Shown here: in pieces, positions 32,904 through 40,864 of the stretch
How positions within the stretch are numbered: the first letter of the stretch is position 1
Layout: each line of letters opens with the position of its first letter
DNA from: Aminivibrio pyruvatiphilus
Lineage (GTDB): Bacteria > Synergistota > Synergistia > Synergistales > Aminobacteriaceae
Length of the DNA: 64,000 nt
Direction of reading: 5' to 3'
NCBI RefSeq assembly: GCF_004366815.1
Contig: NZ_SORI01000007.1
Span: 87,289 to 151,288 of the forward strand
Translations under genes and position numbers: made by a program
Notes under the pieces: generated by a model
The model's input: only the letters and a program-made list of their open reading frames with translations
Database searches by the model: none
What the model was told of the DNA's origin: nothing

Positions 32904-34568
32904 GTGAAGACAGGAAACGTGCTGAGGGAAAACTGGATCGAAATCGTTTTTTTCGCGGCTGCGGCGCTTCTCGGGGGAGGGTATTTTCTGTACGGCGGTT
33001 CCATGCTGAGCCCATCGTGGTTCGTGGCCGGGTTTCTTCTCCTTTTTGCCATGATGCTGATGAGGAGCATCTCCGGCTGTTCCGGTCCCGCCGCGACGGT
33101 GACTGAATGGATAGCCCGGCTTTCACGGTCCGAGTCCGTGGATCTGCGCCGGACGGTGGATGTGCCCGAGGGGTCGAAACTGAGCTCCGTGGCGAAAGCG
33201 CTCAATGCGTTCATTCATTCCATACGGATGCATTTTTTGAGGATTATCCAGGGGCTTCACAGGTTCACGTTCAACTTCTTCCGTCTCGAACGGCAGCTCG
33301 GAGATTTCTTCGAGGCATTTTCCGCCATGTCCGCAGAAGTGAAGGAAGGAATAACCTCGGGAGAGACCGTGTCGCACGCCATGGAAAGCCAGTATGCCGC
33401 GTCGGAGGAAATTTCCGCCACGGCACAGGGCCTTGCCGGACTGGCGGCTGAACTGAACCAGGCTGTCGCCGTCGTGGGAGACAAGGCCGACGCAGGGACC
33501 AGGCGCCTCCGGGAGATGGAGCGGACTTTCTCTTCAGTTGTGGAGCAGACGGAGGCCCTCTCCTCAGAGGCCAGAATCCTCTCCGGCAAGGTGGACCTTA
33601 TCCAGGGAGTGGTACATGCCATCACGGGGATTGCCGAGCAGACGAACCTCCTTGCCCTCAACGCTTCCATAGAGGCGGCGCGGGCCGGTGAAGCAGGCAG
33701 AGGATTTGCCGTCGTCGCCGACGAGGTCCGAAAACTGGCCGAGGAGAGCAAAACGGCGGCCGAGACAATCTCGAAAAATCTGCAGGAGCTTGTCTCCGGA
33801 GTGCACACAACTTCGGGGGGCGTCGAGACGATGGCGGTCAGCATGAGAGAAGCCGACGGGAATGTTCAGGTCATCCTCTCGGAGATTTCCGCGGTACTCG
33901 AGGGGATTGCCGGAATTTCCGACTCTTCGGAGCGGGTTGCGGCAAGCGCAGAAGAGCTGGGGGCATCGTCGGAAGAAATGGCGGCTTCCGCCGAGACCGT
34001 CACCAGGGAAACGGAGAAAATGCGTTCCATTTTCGGCTCCATTGAAGACCACATATCCTCCCTCTCCTTCACAGCGGAAGGGCTCAAGAAAACATCCGGC
34101 GAGGGAGCCTCGGACGCTTCCTCCCTGATCGGGGGACTTTCAGCCCTGAGAGCGATGAAAGCGGAGGATTTTGCCGTCATCGCCGAAGATGCCGTCAAGG
34201 CACACCAGGGATGGATGGCCGACCTGAAGAAGTTCGTCGAGGGCGGCCGGTGGAACCTGGAGACAAACCCCAGGCGCTGCCGTTTCGGCATCTTTCTCTC
34301 GTTTGTGGAGCGTCCCGAGGGAACCCCGGAAGAACTGTGGAATAAAATAGTTGCCATGCACGAGAAGCTCCACGGTCTGGGACATACAGTCAATGATGCG
34401 GTACACCGCGGAGACAGCAGTCGGGCCCGGGAGCTTTTGAAGGAGACCGAGGCTCTCAGTGCGGATCTTTCCGCTTCGCTGCTCCGGGTGGCGGACATCT
34501 GCCGCGGGCAGGGGAAGCGGGAAGACAGCCCCGGCGCTCTCCGTGCCCTTCCGGGAAGAACAGTGTAG
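32904..34568 (+). CDS. chemoreceptor-like protein with C-terminal zinc-binding CZB domain
   Basis: 554 residues. GTG at 32904 is preferred (AGGGGTG about seven bases upstream); another GTG at 32895 lies on that ribosome site. Two N-terminal helices ([21 protein letters not shown] and [20 protein letters not shown]) have almost no periplasmic loop, so it senses in the cytoplasm or membrane. A coiled coil and receptor tip ([38 protein letters not shown]) follow. The last 150 residues match the chemoreceptor zinc-binding (CZB) domain: [10 protein letters not shown], then [10 protein letters not shown], then [10 protein letters not shown], with the His/Cys/His/His zinc set. CZB receptors respond to hypochlorite, zinc or pH in studied bacteria. 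It follows the copper genes after 70 bases; a functional link is speculative. Confidence 0.9.
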   Translation: MKTGNVLRENWIEIVFFAAAALLGGGYFLYGGSMLSPSWFVAGFLLLFAMMLMRSISGCSGPAATVTEWIARLSRSESVDLRRTVDVPEGSKLSSVAKALNAFIHSIRMHFLRIIQGLHRFTFNFFRLERQLGDFFEAFSAMSAEVKEGITSGETVSHAMESQYAASEEISATAQGLAGLAAELNQAVAVVGDKADAGTRRLREMERTFSSVVEQTEALSSEARILSGKVDLIQGVVHAITGIAEQTNLLALNASIEAARAGEAGRGFAVVADEVRKLAEESKTAAETISKNLQELVSGVHTTSGGVETMAVSMREADGNVQVILSEISAVLEGIAGISDSSERVAASAEELGASSEEMAASAETVTRETEKMRSIFGSIEDHISSLSFTAEGLKKTSGEGASDASSLIGGLSALRAMKAEDFAVIAEDAVKAHQGWMADLKKFVEGGRWNLETNPRRCRFGIFLSFVERPEGTPEELWNKIVAMHEKLHGLGHTVNDAVHRGDSSRARELLKETEALSADLSASLLRVADICRGQGKREDSPGALRALPGRTV

Positions 34569-34589
34569 TCCTGGAGAATTGGGGAGAAC

Positions 34590-34631
34590 AAAAAGCCGGA
34601 GCATCCCGCAGGGGGCGCTTCGGTTTTTTTT
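34590..34631. terminator. bidirectional terminator between chemoreceptor and TRAP operon
   Basis: AAAAAGCCGGAGC and GCTTCGGTTTTTTTT arms; T8 on the plus side, T5 on the minus side, so it can end both converging transcripts. Confidence 0.85.
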
Positions 34632-34672
34632 GCTTTCCGGTGAGCGGCTGAGCGGATCCTGTTCGGTCTCCT

Positions 34673-35953
34673 TTATTTCAGCAGGGCCGGCAGCCATGTG
34701 GAGACGGTCGGCACGAAGGTGACCAGCAGCAGTATAAGCACGTTGCAGATGATAAAGGGCAGGGCATGGACGAAAATCTCCGTGATGGGCTTCTTGCAGA
34801 TCTTGGTGCAGACGTTGAGGCACATCCCTACCGGGGGCGTCACCAGGCCGATGGCCATGCCGGTTATCATGATGGCGCCGAACTGGAGGTCGTCGACGCC
34901 GAGTCCTCTCATGACGGGGAGCAGCACCGGGCAGAGGAGCATGATGGAGGGGGCCACGTCGACGAAGAGGCCGACGACCAGGATAAGTACGTCCAGAAAG
35001 AGAAGGATCCAGAAGGGATGGACGTCGAGGCCGAGCATGAAGGCGCTCACCATGGCGGGGACCTGTTCCACGGAGAGAATCCAGACGTAAATTGTGGAGA
35101 ATCCCACGACGAACATGATGGAGCTTGAGCTGAGCACGGTTTTCTTGAGCATGCCCCCGATCTGTCCCAGGTCGAGCTCCCTGTAGACGAAAAAGCCGAG
35201 GACCAGGGCGTAGAGGACGGCAACCCCCGCCGACTCGCTGGCGGTGGCGATGCCGAGCGAGACGGACAGGACGATGATCACCGGCATGATGAGCGCCAGG
35301 ACGCCGTCCTTGAAGGTGTTTTTGAAATCGGCGGCGTCGAAGGGGGTCCGGGGAGGATGGTATCCTCTCTTCCGAGAAATGACCCAGACGAGAGCCATCT
35401 GCGACAGGCCGATGAGTATTCCCGGAACGAGCCCGGCGAGGAAGAGAGATCCCACGGAGGCCCCGGAGACCATGGCGTAGAGGAGCATGGGAATACTGGG
35501 GGGGATGATCATGCCCATGGTGGACGAGGCGACGGTGACGCCGGCGGAGAATCCCGTATCGTACCCGGCTTTCTCCATCTCCGGAATCAGGATGGAGCCG
35601 ATGGCTGAGGTATCGGCCACGGACGAGCCGGTGATGCCGCCGAAGATCATGCTGGCGATGACGTTGACCTCTCCGAGCCCGCCGCGGATGGGGCGGACGA
35701 GATAAAGGCTGAATTTCAGGATGCGGCGGGTGATGCCGCCGCTGTTCATCAGTTCACCCGCCAGGATGAAGAGGGGCAGGGCGATAAGGACGTAGCTGCC
35801 GGAGCCTGCCCAGACTCTCTGGGTGAAGATTCCCGCCAGGGACGGCTTGAGCAGAAGGAAATAGGCCGCAGCTGAAGCCCCAAGGGAATAGCAGATGGGA
35901 ACTCCGATGACGACGCAGACGAGCAGGGTGGATAACAGAATGAAAACGGCCAT
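34673..35953 (-). CDS. dctM: TRAP transporter large permease subunit (DctM type)
   Basis: 426 residues; ATG at 35953 with GGAGG eight bases upstream. About twelve membrane helices, with the conserved DctM features: VWAGSGSYVLIALPLFILAGELMNSGGI, SMIFGGITGSSVADTSAIGSILIPEM, and IPPSIPMLLYA. It forms the Na+-coupled translocation channel of a tripartite TRAP transporter with the small permease encoded 13 bases upstream. It is the last gene of the IclR-kduI-TRAP operon. From context the substrate is likely a uronate or a breakdown product of pectin-like polymers. Confidence 0.94.
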   Translation of the reverse strand: MAVFILLSTLLVCVVIGVPICYSLGASAAAYFLLLKPSLAGIFTQRVWAGSGSYVLIALPLFILAGELMNSGGITRRILKFSLYLVRPIRGGLGEVNVIASMIFGGITGSSVADTSAIGSILIPEMEKAGYDTGFSAGVTVASSTMGMIIPPSIPMLLYAMVSGASVGSLFLAGLVPGILIGLSQMALVWVISRKRGYHPPRTPFDAADFKNTFKDGVLALIMPVIIVLSVSLGIATASESAGVAVLYALVLGFFVYRELDLGQIGGMLKKTVLSSSSIMFVVGFSTIYVWILSVEQVPAMVSAFMLGLDVHPFWILLFLDVLILVVGLFVDVAPSIMLLCPVLLPVMRGLGVDDLQFGAIMITGMAIGLVTPPVGMCLNVCTKICKKPITEIFVHALPFIICNVLILLLVTFVPTVSTWLPALLK

Positions 35954-35966
35954 GGGGTTTCCTCCG

Positions 35967-36479
35967 CTATACCGGTTGGATTTCGTTCTCTGCCGTTCCC
36001 GTGCAGGCGGGGAGCTTCTTTCCCCTGAAGAGGGAGACGAGCCGGACGGATTCGTAAAAAGTCACGATGACGGCGTTGACGGGAAACATCACATAGAGAA
36101 ATTTCACCGGAATGCGCAATCCGGGGGTCAGTGTACCTCCGACCTTGGCAATCCAGTTGATGCCCATCCTGAGCAGAAAGACCTGGAGGAGGATGACCAC
36201 CACTATCTGCAGGACCTTCACCGGACGTTCTAGGGAAGGGGGCATTTTTGAGGTGAAATAGTCGATGCGGATATGCTCGTCGCAGCGGACGCCAAGGGCG
36301 GCGCCGAAGTAGGTGGTTGCGTAGAAGAGCACCGATATGGATTCCTCGGCCCAGATGAAGGTTATTTCAAGGACGTAGCGGCTGAACACGAGGGTAATGA
36401 CGGCGATGGTCATTGCCCCTGTCAGGAGTACGCACCAGAAAGTGAGCAGCCTGTCGAATCTCTCCAGAAATTTCTCCAT
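35967..36479 (-). CDS. dctQ: TRAP transporter small permease subunit (DctQ type)
   Basis: 170 residues; ATG at 36479 after GGAGGGG. Four membrane helices; the family pattern is clear in WAEESISVLFYATTYFGAALGVRCDEHIRIDYF (the E-E and the H-I-R-I-D stretch of DctQ). It pairs with the DctM protein encoded next. It lies between the interrupted binding-protein gene and dctM. Confidence 0.92.
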   Translation of the reverse strand: MEKFLERFDRLLTFWCVLLTGAMTIAVITLVFSRYVLEITFIWAEESISVLFYATTYFGAALGVRCDEHIRIDYFTSKMPPSLERPVKVLQIVVVILLQVFLLRMGINWIAKVGGTLTPGLRIPVKFLYVMFPVNAVIVTFYESVRLVSLFRGKKLPACTGTAENEIQPV

Positions 36480-36547
36480 GGTTCCCCTCCGATAGGGACG
36501 GGCAGGGAAGCCTGTTCCCTGCCCGCAGGTATTTTGAACCGATGCCG

Positions 36548-37558
36548 CTACCGGGAGGCTGCCTCCCGCATCCTGTCAAGCATTTCCTGGGTGAACATGC
36601 CCTTGGCGATGTAGTAATCGTAGACGGGCTGCACCGCCTTGACGAAGGCCGCGTGCTGCTCCTCGGTGAGGGTGGTGATTTCCATCTTGTCCTTCAGGAA
36701 TTCAAAGCACTTGGCGTCATCCGTCGCGATGATCTCGTCGCTCATGAGCATCATCTCTTTGGCGGCCGCTCTGAGGATCCCCCGGTCCTTTTCGGAGAGG
36801 GCCTCGAACCAGTCCTTGTTCACGTAGAACATCTCCGCGTGGTATTGGTAGTTTACCAGCGTAAGGTACTTCTGCACTTCGTGGAATTTCATGGAGACGA
36901 TGTTGGTCAGCGGGTTTTCCTGTCCGTCGGCAACGCCGGTCTTGAGGGCCATGTAGGTCTCGACGAAGGGGATGGAGACCACGTTGGCGCCGAGGGTTTC
37001 CATGGTCTTGACGATGGTGGACATGGGCGGGGTCCGGATCTTGAGTCCCTTCATGTCCTCTGGTTTCGTGATGGGACGGACGTTGTTCGAAATGTGGCGG
37101 AAGAGTCCGGAATCTCCCGTGGCGATAATGAGAAGTCCCGCCGGTTCGGCTGCCTTTGCGATCTCCTCGCCCAGGGGGCCACGGGTGATGTTGTGGATTC
37201 CCTTGACGTCCGTGAAGAGGAAGGGCATGGAGTAAATTTCGAGCAGAGGGGCCGCCTCTTCGAAGCCGCCGCTCCGGAAACCCTCCACGGTTCCCAGCTT
37301 GACCGCTTCCAGGGTTTCCATCTCCGTGCCGAGCTGCCCTGACGGGTACAGTTCCACCACGACCCGTCCCTCGGTCTCCTTTTCCACTTTTTCCTTGAAC
37401 ATGAGCAGCGATCTGTGGCGGAATGTTTCTGCGTTCATGGAGTGCCCGATCTTCATGGTCGCCTGTGCCGCCAGGGCGCTCTCGGCGAGAACTCATCCCA
37501 GCAGGACGCAGACTACCGCCGCTGCAGCCAGGACCATTGTTCGTGCGCTTCTCTTCAT
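36548..37558 (-). pseudogene. dctP: TRAP substrate-binding protein (DctP type) with in-frame TGA in the signal peptide
   Basis: The gene starts at ATG 37558 (GGGAGG about eleven bases upstream) and reads MKRSARTMVLAAAAVVCVLLG, then TGA (37495-37493), then VLAESALAAQATMKIGHS and on through 300 normal residues. The frame is otherwise open for 336 codons, the usual DctP length. The mature part has the expected features (GQLGTEMETLEAVKLGTVEG, MKGLKIRTPPMSTIVKTMETLGA, and TGVADGQENPLTNI with the family's substrate-contacting Arg region). One base change (for example from TGG, TTA or GGA) would explain it. Translation restarting at ATG 37456 would give a protein without export signal, useless to a periplasmic transporter. 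A true mutation and a sequencing error cannot be told apart here. Confidence 0.85.
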
Positions 37559-37715
37559 CTTTCTGCACACCTCCCTGAAAAAGTGACTACGGACTGCCTA
37601 ATTGCGGTGCGTACTTCGCTGAATCTTTCGGGCAGACAACCGGCCCCGGCGGGGCCGCCTCGGCCTGTATGCCTCCGGCGAACTGCTGTTTATCACTCCT
37701 TCCGCGCCGGGCTTT

Positions 37716-38549
37716 TTACTTCATGACCGACATGGGTACATGGTCCATGTCGGTGAATTCCTGGTTCTCCCCCACCATGCTCCAGATGAAGCTGTAGCAG
37801 GATGTGCCTGCCGCGCTGTGGATGGACCAGCTCGGGTTGATGACGGCCTCTTCATTTCGGACGACGATATGGCGGGTTTCTTCAGGCCTGCCGAAGATGT
37901 GGAACGTCACGCCGTCCTTGGGGATGTCGAAATAGAAATAGACCTCCATCCGCCGTTCATGGGTATGGCACGGCATGGTGTTCCAGACGCTGCCGTTTTC
38001 AAGCTGGGTGAGACCCATCATGAGCTGGCAGGTACTGCAGACCTCCGGATGGATATACTGGTTGATGGTGCGGACATTGGCTTTTTCCGGCTCGCCCATT
38101 TTGACTTTTTTCGCCTTTTCGATGTCGATATAGCAGTTGGGGTGGGATGTGTGGGCCGGGGCGCTGCTGAAGTAGAAATGGGCGTGGTCGTCGTGATTGT
38201 CGCTTTCGAAAATGAGGTTCCTGATTCCGGCGCCGAGGTAGAGACCGTCCAGCTTCTTGAGGGGGAACCGTTCTCCGTCGGCGATGACTGTGCCCGGTGC
38301 CCCCACGTTGATGATCCCCATCTCCCGGCGCTGCAGAAAGAACTCCGTCCCGATCTCCCTGCCGCATTCCAGCGACAGCGGGATTGTCGGGCAGGCCCCT
38401 CCGGTGATGATGCGGTCGATGTGGCTGTAGGTCATCCTGATCTCCCCGGGAACGAAAAGGCGGGTGACGAGGAAGTCATTCCGGAGCCGATCGGTATCGT
38501 AGTGCATGAAGTCGTCCGGGTTTGCTCCGTACCGGATGTCGAGTTTCAC
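37716..38549 (-). CDS. kduI: 5-keto-4-deoxyuronate isomerase
   Basis: 277 residues (E. coli KduI has 278) from a GTG at 38549, with GGGGGG eight bases upstream. It converts 4-deoxy-L-threo-5-hexosulose uronate, the product of pectin or glycosaminoglycan lyases, to 3-deoxy-D-glycero-2,5-hexodiulosonate. It is a double cupin; the zinc set lies in MPCHTHERRMEVYFYFDIP (His-x-His-x4-Glu) and SWSIHSAAGTSCYSFIW. The N-terminal RYGANPDDFMHYDTDRLRNDFLV is typical. The gene sits 23 bases after the IclR-type regulator and before the TRAP genes, so it marks the operon as uronate catabolism. A GC-rich hairpin (37641-37657) separates it from dctP. Confidence 0.95.
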   Translation of the reverse strand: MKLDIRYGANPDDFMHYDTDRLRNDFLVTRLFVPGEIRMTYSHIDRIITGGACPTIPLSLECGREIGTEFFLQRREMGIINVGAPGTVIADGERFPLKKLDGLYLGAGIRNLIFESDNHDDHAHFYFSSAPAHTSHPNCYIDIEKAKKVKMGEPEKANVRTINQYIHPEVCSTCQLMMGLTQLENGSVWNTMPCHTHERRMEVYFYFDIPKDGVTFHIFGRPEETRHIVVRNEEAVINPSWSIHSAAGTSCYSFIWSMVGENQEFTDMDHVPMSVMK

Positions 38550-38572
38550 GGGAAATCCCCCCTTTGAAATTT

Positions 38573-39388
38573 TTAGAGGCCGCCGGGGCCTCCGTTTGTA
38601 CTGTAGCCGAGTTCGTAGGAAATGATCCTGGCCGTTCCGAAAACCCGTTTCCCGACGGTCTCCACCCTGTCGTCGGTAAAGCGGAAGACCGGTCCTGCCA
38701 CGCTGACCGCACCGACAGGATAGCCGTCCTTTCCGAGAATGGCGGCGCCGACGCATCGGACGCCGATCTCGTTCTCCTGGTTTTCCTCTGCGTATCCCTT
38801 CTTCCGCGACTCTTCAATGAGCCTGTTGAATGCGTCCCTGTCAACGATGGTCCACCGGGTCCGCGGAAGGAGTTCCCTGGAGGACAGATAGGCGTCGAAT
38901 TCTTCAGCCGGAAGGGCGGCCAGTATCGCCCGCCCGGCGGAGGTACTGTACAGCTCGAGCCGTGAGCCGATGCGTGAATCAAGGCCCGTGACGTTGTAGG
39001 TGTGCATTTTCTCCAGGTAGAAAGCTTCCCCCTTCTCGTAGATGAAGAGGTTCACCGTCTCGCCCACGTCCCGCAGCAACTCCTTGAGGTGCTGGCGGGC
39101 GAACTTGGCCAGCCCCGTCTGCTGCTGGTAGGAATTGGCCCAGACAAGGCTTTTCGGGCCGATGCGGTAGCGGCCGATGCCGTCCTTGAGGACGACGTAA
39201 TTCTCTTCGCAGGTCGCCAGAACCCTGTGGACGGTCGTCCGTGACAGCCCCGTCGCTTCGGCGATCTCCTTGATGCCGGCGTAGTCGTTTTGCCCGGCGA
39301 GATAGGAGAGAATCCCGAAAAAACGCTCAAGAACACGGATTCCCTGTCTGTCAGCGGACGATTCTTCCGTTCGGTCCGATTTTTTCAC
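38573..39388 (-). CDS. IclR-family transcription regulator (KdgR-like role)
   Basis: 271 residues from a GTG at 39388, which has AAGGAG eight bases upstream; the ATG at 39427 has none. The N-terminal winged helix contains GIKEIAEATGLSRTTVHRVLATCEENYVVLKDG, and the C-terminal effector domain contains GLDSRIGSRLELYSTSAGRAILAALP and GYAEENQENEIGVRCVGAAIL, both standard for IclR proteins. It heads the kduI-TRAP operon and is probably a repressor released by a uronate metabolite such as KDG (inferred from context and from KdgR). CGGAAT half-sites around its promoter suggest autoregulation. Confidence 0.93.
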   Translation of the reverse strand: MKKSDRTEESSADRQGIRVLERFFGILSYLAGQNDYAGIKEIAEATGLSRTTVHRVLATCEENYVVLKDGIGRYRIGPKSLVWANSYQQQTGLAKFARQHLKELLRDVGETVNLFIYEKGEAFYLEKMHTYNVTGLDSRIGSRLELYSTSAGRAILAALPAEEFDAYLSSRELLPRTRWTIVDRDAFNRLIEESRKKGYAEENQENEIGVRCVGAAILGKDGYPVGAVSVAGPVFRFTDDRVETVGKRVFGTARIISYELGYSTNGGPGGL

Positions 39389-39409
39389 GCTAACACTCCT
39401 TTTTCCCTC

Positions 39410-39487
39410 ATTCCGAACGTGTTTCATCTATCGGAATCATCGTGCTTTTTATCCGCCTGTCAATTTATTCATTCCGCTAGTCGGATT
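39410..39487 (-). promoter_or_regulatory. promoter and probable operators of the IclR-kduI operon
   Basis: On the minus strand TTGACA (39463-39458), 16 bases, GATGAT (39441-39436). Two inverted repeats flank it: ATTCCGA at 39410-39416 with TCGGAAT at 39431-39437 (14 bases between), and ATTCCG/CGGATT around CTAGT at 39471-39487. The first overlaps the -10, the second lies just upstream of the -35, as expected for a looping or blocking regulator. Confidence 0.65.
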
Positions 39488-39756
39488 TCATATTCCAGTT
39501 TAATGGGAATTATAAACCTGTTTTTTCTTTCGCGCAAGAAAGAAAATTTTCTGCTTTTGGAAAAAAGCTTCGGGTGGCGTTCTCATGGGGAAAACAGAAG
39601 GGTAAAAGGAAAATGCAAAAGGAAAATGCAAAAGGCCTGCCCTTCCTGCCGCAGGGGCAAAACGGTCCGGCCCCGCTCGGAAAGGGTTTTTCACCGTCAC
39701 TGAACCGGGAGACAGCGGTGTCGATGTCCTGCAGGCTTATGCCCGCTTTACTGCAG
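39488..39756. other. intergenic stretch with a short tandem repeat
   Basis: Together with the promoter region this is a 370-base gap. It contains two copies of a 13-base unit (AAGGAAAATGCAA, about 39608-39633) and a small GC hairpin (TGCCC/GGGGCA near 39641-39662), which could help end the minus-strand gene at 39757. No gene is seen. Confidence 0.45.
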
Positions 39757-40071
39757 TCACTCCGGTTTGTTGCGGTATTCCGCGGCTTCTTCCTCAGTCA
39801 GCCGGGTGAGGAATTCTTCGTCTTCAGTTCCGTTGGTCAGGTATTCATAATCGGTCCTGTAGAGGAACCATGCACCGCAGGAAGGGCATTGCCGGAGCTG
39901 GAGCTTCCGGCTGCCCAGGGGCTGAAAATCCTTCACTATGACAAGTTTTTCGGCTGCCTCCGGCAGAAAGGTATCGTGTTCCGGCCAGCCGAATTTACTA
40001 TAGGCGTACTCGCTGTCCGACAGGCCTGAACAGACTTCGCAGGCTCGGGAGGAATTTTCTCCGGTGGTCAT
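39757..40071 (-). CDS. unknown protein with two CxxC motifs (zinc ribbon)
   Basis: 104 residues from ATG 40071, which overlaps the preceding stop (ATGA, 40068-40071). It has CEVC near the N-terminus (residues about 11-14) and CPSC in the middle (about 62-65), a pair able to bind one zinc, and an acidic end (TEDEEFLTRLTEEEAAEYRNKPE). The segment QLRQCPSCGAWFLYRTDYEYLTNGTEDEE looks like zinc-ribbon proteins of uncharacterised families. No signal peptide or membrane helix. It is translationally coupled to the equally unknown 40068-40373 gene and near the candidate selenoprotein, so the three may act together. Confidence 0.72.
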   Translation of the reverse strand: MTTGENSSRACEVCSGLSDSEYAYSKFGWPEHDTFLPEAAEKLVIVKDFQPLGSRKLQLRQCPSCGAWFLYRTDYEYLTNGTEDEEFLTRLTEEEAAEYRNKPE

Positions 40072-40373
40072 CGGTCTTTCTCTGCCATCATCGCTTCCGC
40101 GTCCCTGTACAGTCCGAGCCATCCGAAACCCAGGATATGCCCGGTGTCCAGTTCCCTCAGCAGTCCGGGAAACACTTCCGCCAGGAAGGGGTGCTGCTCC
40201 GCCAGGTTCCGGATGGAAGTACAGGCTTCTTCCCGGATCCGTCCCGCTTCATCCTGGTAGCCGTGGTCCTCGGCGTCGTTGGCGCTTCCGACGGCCGAAC
40301 AAAAATGCATCAGCAGGCTCACGGCGGTTCTTTCTTCGCCGGAGAGTCTGCCCGGCTTTCCCTTGGGTTCCAT
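40068..40373 (-). CDS. unknown helical protein
   Basis: 101 residues; ATG at 40373 with GGAGGG about eight bases upstream. Mostly helical and soluble: LSGEERTAVSLLMHFCSAVGSANDAEDHGYQDEAGRIREEACTSI, then FLAEVFPGLLRELDTGHILGFGWLGLYRDAEAMMAEKD. The family was not recognised. Cys, His and acidic residues are spread but no clear metal motif is seen. The next gene overlaps by ATGA, so the two products are probably made in equal amounts. Confidence 0.7.
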   Translation of the reverse strand: MEPKGKPGRLSGEERTAVSLLMHFCSAVGSANDAEDHGYQDEAGRIREEACTSIRNLAEQHPFLAEVFPGLLRELDTGHILGFGWLGLYRDAEAMMAEKDR

Positions 40374-40403
40374 CGTCACTCCCTCCTTCCATTGAAGGAA
40401 ATG

Positions 40404-40447
40404 AAAAAAACCCGGAAGATCCCCATGCAGGATGCTTCCGGGTTTTT
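40404..40447. terminator. bidirectional terminator-like hairpin
   Basis: AAAAACCCGGAAG and CTTCCGGGTTTTT arms. It lies between the candidate selenoprotein gene and the 40373 gene, both on the minus strand, so it either separates two units or allows partial read-through. Confidence 0.85.
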
Positions 40448-40460
40448 CCTGTCTTTGATC

Positions 40461-40477
40461 AGCAGCTAACAGCTGCC
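40461..40477 (-). promoter_or_regulatory. SECIS-like hairpin after an in-frame TGA
   Basis: On the minus strand GCAGCT-GTT-AGCTGC: a perfect six-base stem (plus a G-U pair) with a three-base loop starting with G. The loop begins 19 bases after the TGA at 40492-40490. Published descriptions of bacterial SECIS elements ask for a short stem, a small loop with G in its first two positions and a spacing of roughly 16-37 bases, all met here. A competing fold (GGCUGC/GCAGCU) exists. Confidence 0.5.
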
Positions 40478-40717
40478 GGAGCAGCCGGCTCACCCGCCGC
40501 CGCAGCTTCCGCTCCGGAGGCGTTCGATGGCCGGAAGAAACACGTCAAGAATGGGCTGCAGGTGTTCCGTTCCCGCTTCGCCTTCCTCGAGTCCGAGGTG
40601 CTCCATGAGGTCTTCGGCGGTATCGACGCCGTTGGCCGCGGCATTGACCACGTCCCTGAGGGTGATGTTCTTGCTCTCCACCACCATGGTGTCGGCAGGC
40701 ACTCTTCCCCAATCCAT
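40466..40717 (-). CDS. small unknown protein; candidate selenoprotein with Cys/Gly/Sec tail
   Basis: ATG at 40717 with AAGGAGG eight to nine bases upstream. If TGA (40492-40490) is a stop, the product has 75 residues and ends RLRSGSCGGG; if it encodes selenocysteine, it has 83 and ends GSCGGG-Sec-AGCSGSC before TAG (40468-40466). The residues after the TGA repeat the Gly-Ser-Cys character of those before it, and a SECIS-like hairpin follows. The core (NITLRDVVNAAANGVDTAEDLMEHLGLEE... LQPILDVFL) has the helix pattern of BFD-like [2Fe-2S] domains but no Cys in the core, so an Fe-S centre is unlikely. Function unknown; a redox-active or selenium/metal-handling tail is inference. Whether the genome has selA/B/C/D cannot be seen here. 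Confidence 0.6.
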
Positions 40718-40767
40718 GAGTAATTCCTCCTTCCGTTCGAAAATCGGCCCTTGTTCCGAAAAAGGGT

Positions 40768-40796
40768 CCTCCGGAAGAAAAGCCGGAGGTATTATA
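40768..40796 (-). promoter_or_regulatory. -10 box and leader hairpin of the candidate selenoprotein gene
   Basis: TATAAT at 40796-40791 (minus strand), without a good -35. Directly after the expected start of transcription a seven-base stem (CCTCCGG/CCGGAGG, 40768-40789) forms in the leader, about 50 bases before the ATG. Confidence 0.45.
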
Positions 40797-40864
40797 CCCT
40801 ATTTCGGTATTTCCGCCATCGGTTCTTTTTTCAGCCCGGAATTTCCTGTCCGGAAACGCAATCC

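Noticed and set aside
36548..37558. TGA in the dctP signal peptide as a selenocysteine codon
   Set aside because: Only a weak four-base hairpin with a CT loop follows, the position is in a cleaved hydrophobic signal peptide, and no family with Sec there is known; a mutation or sequence error is simpler.
39605..39634. Possible CRISPR or satellite repeat (AAGGAAAATGCAA twice)
   Set aside because: Only two units of 13 bases, directly adjacent with no spacers and no cas genes nearby.
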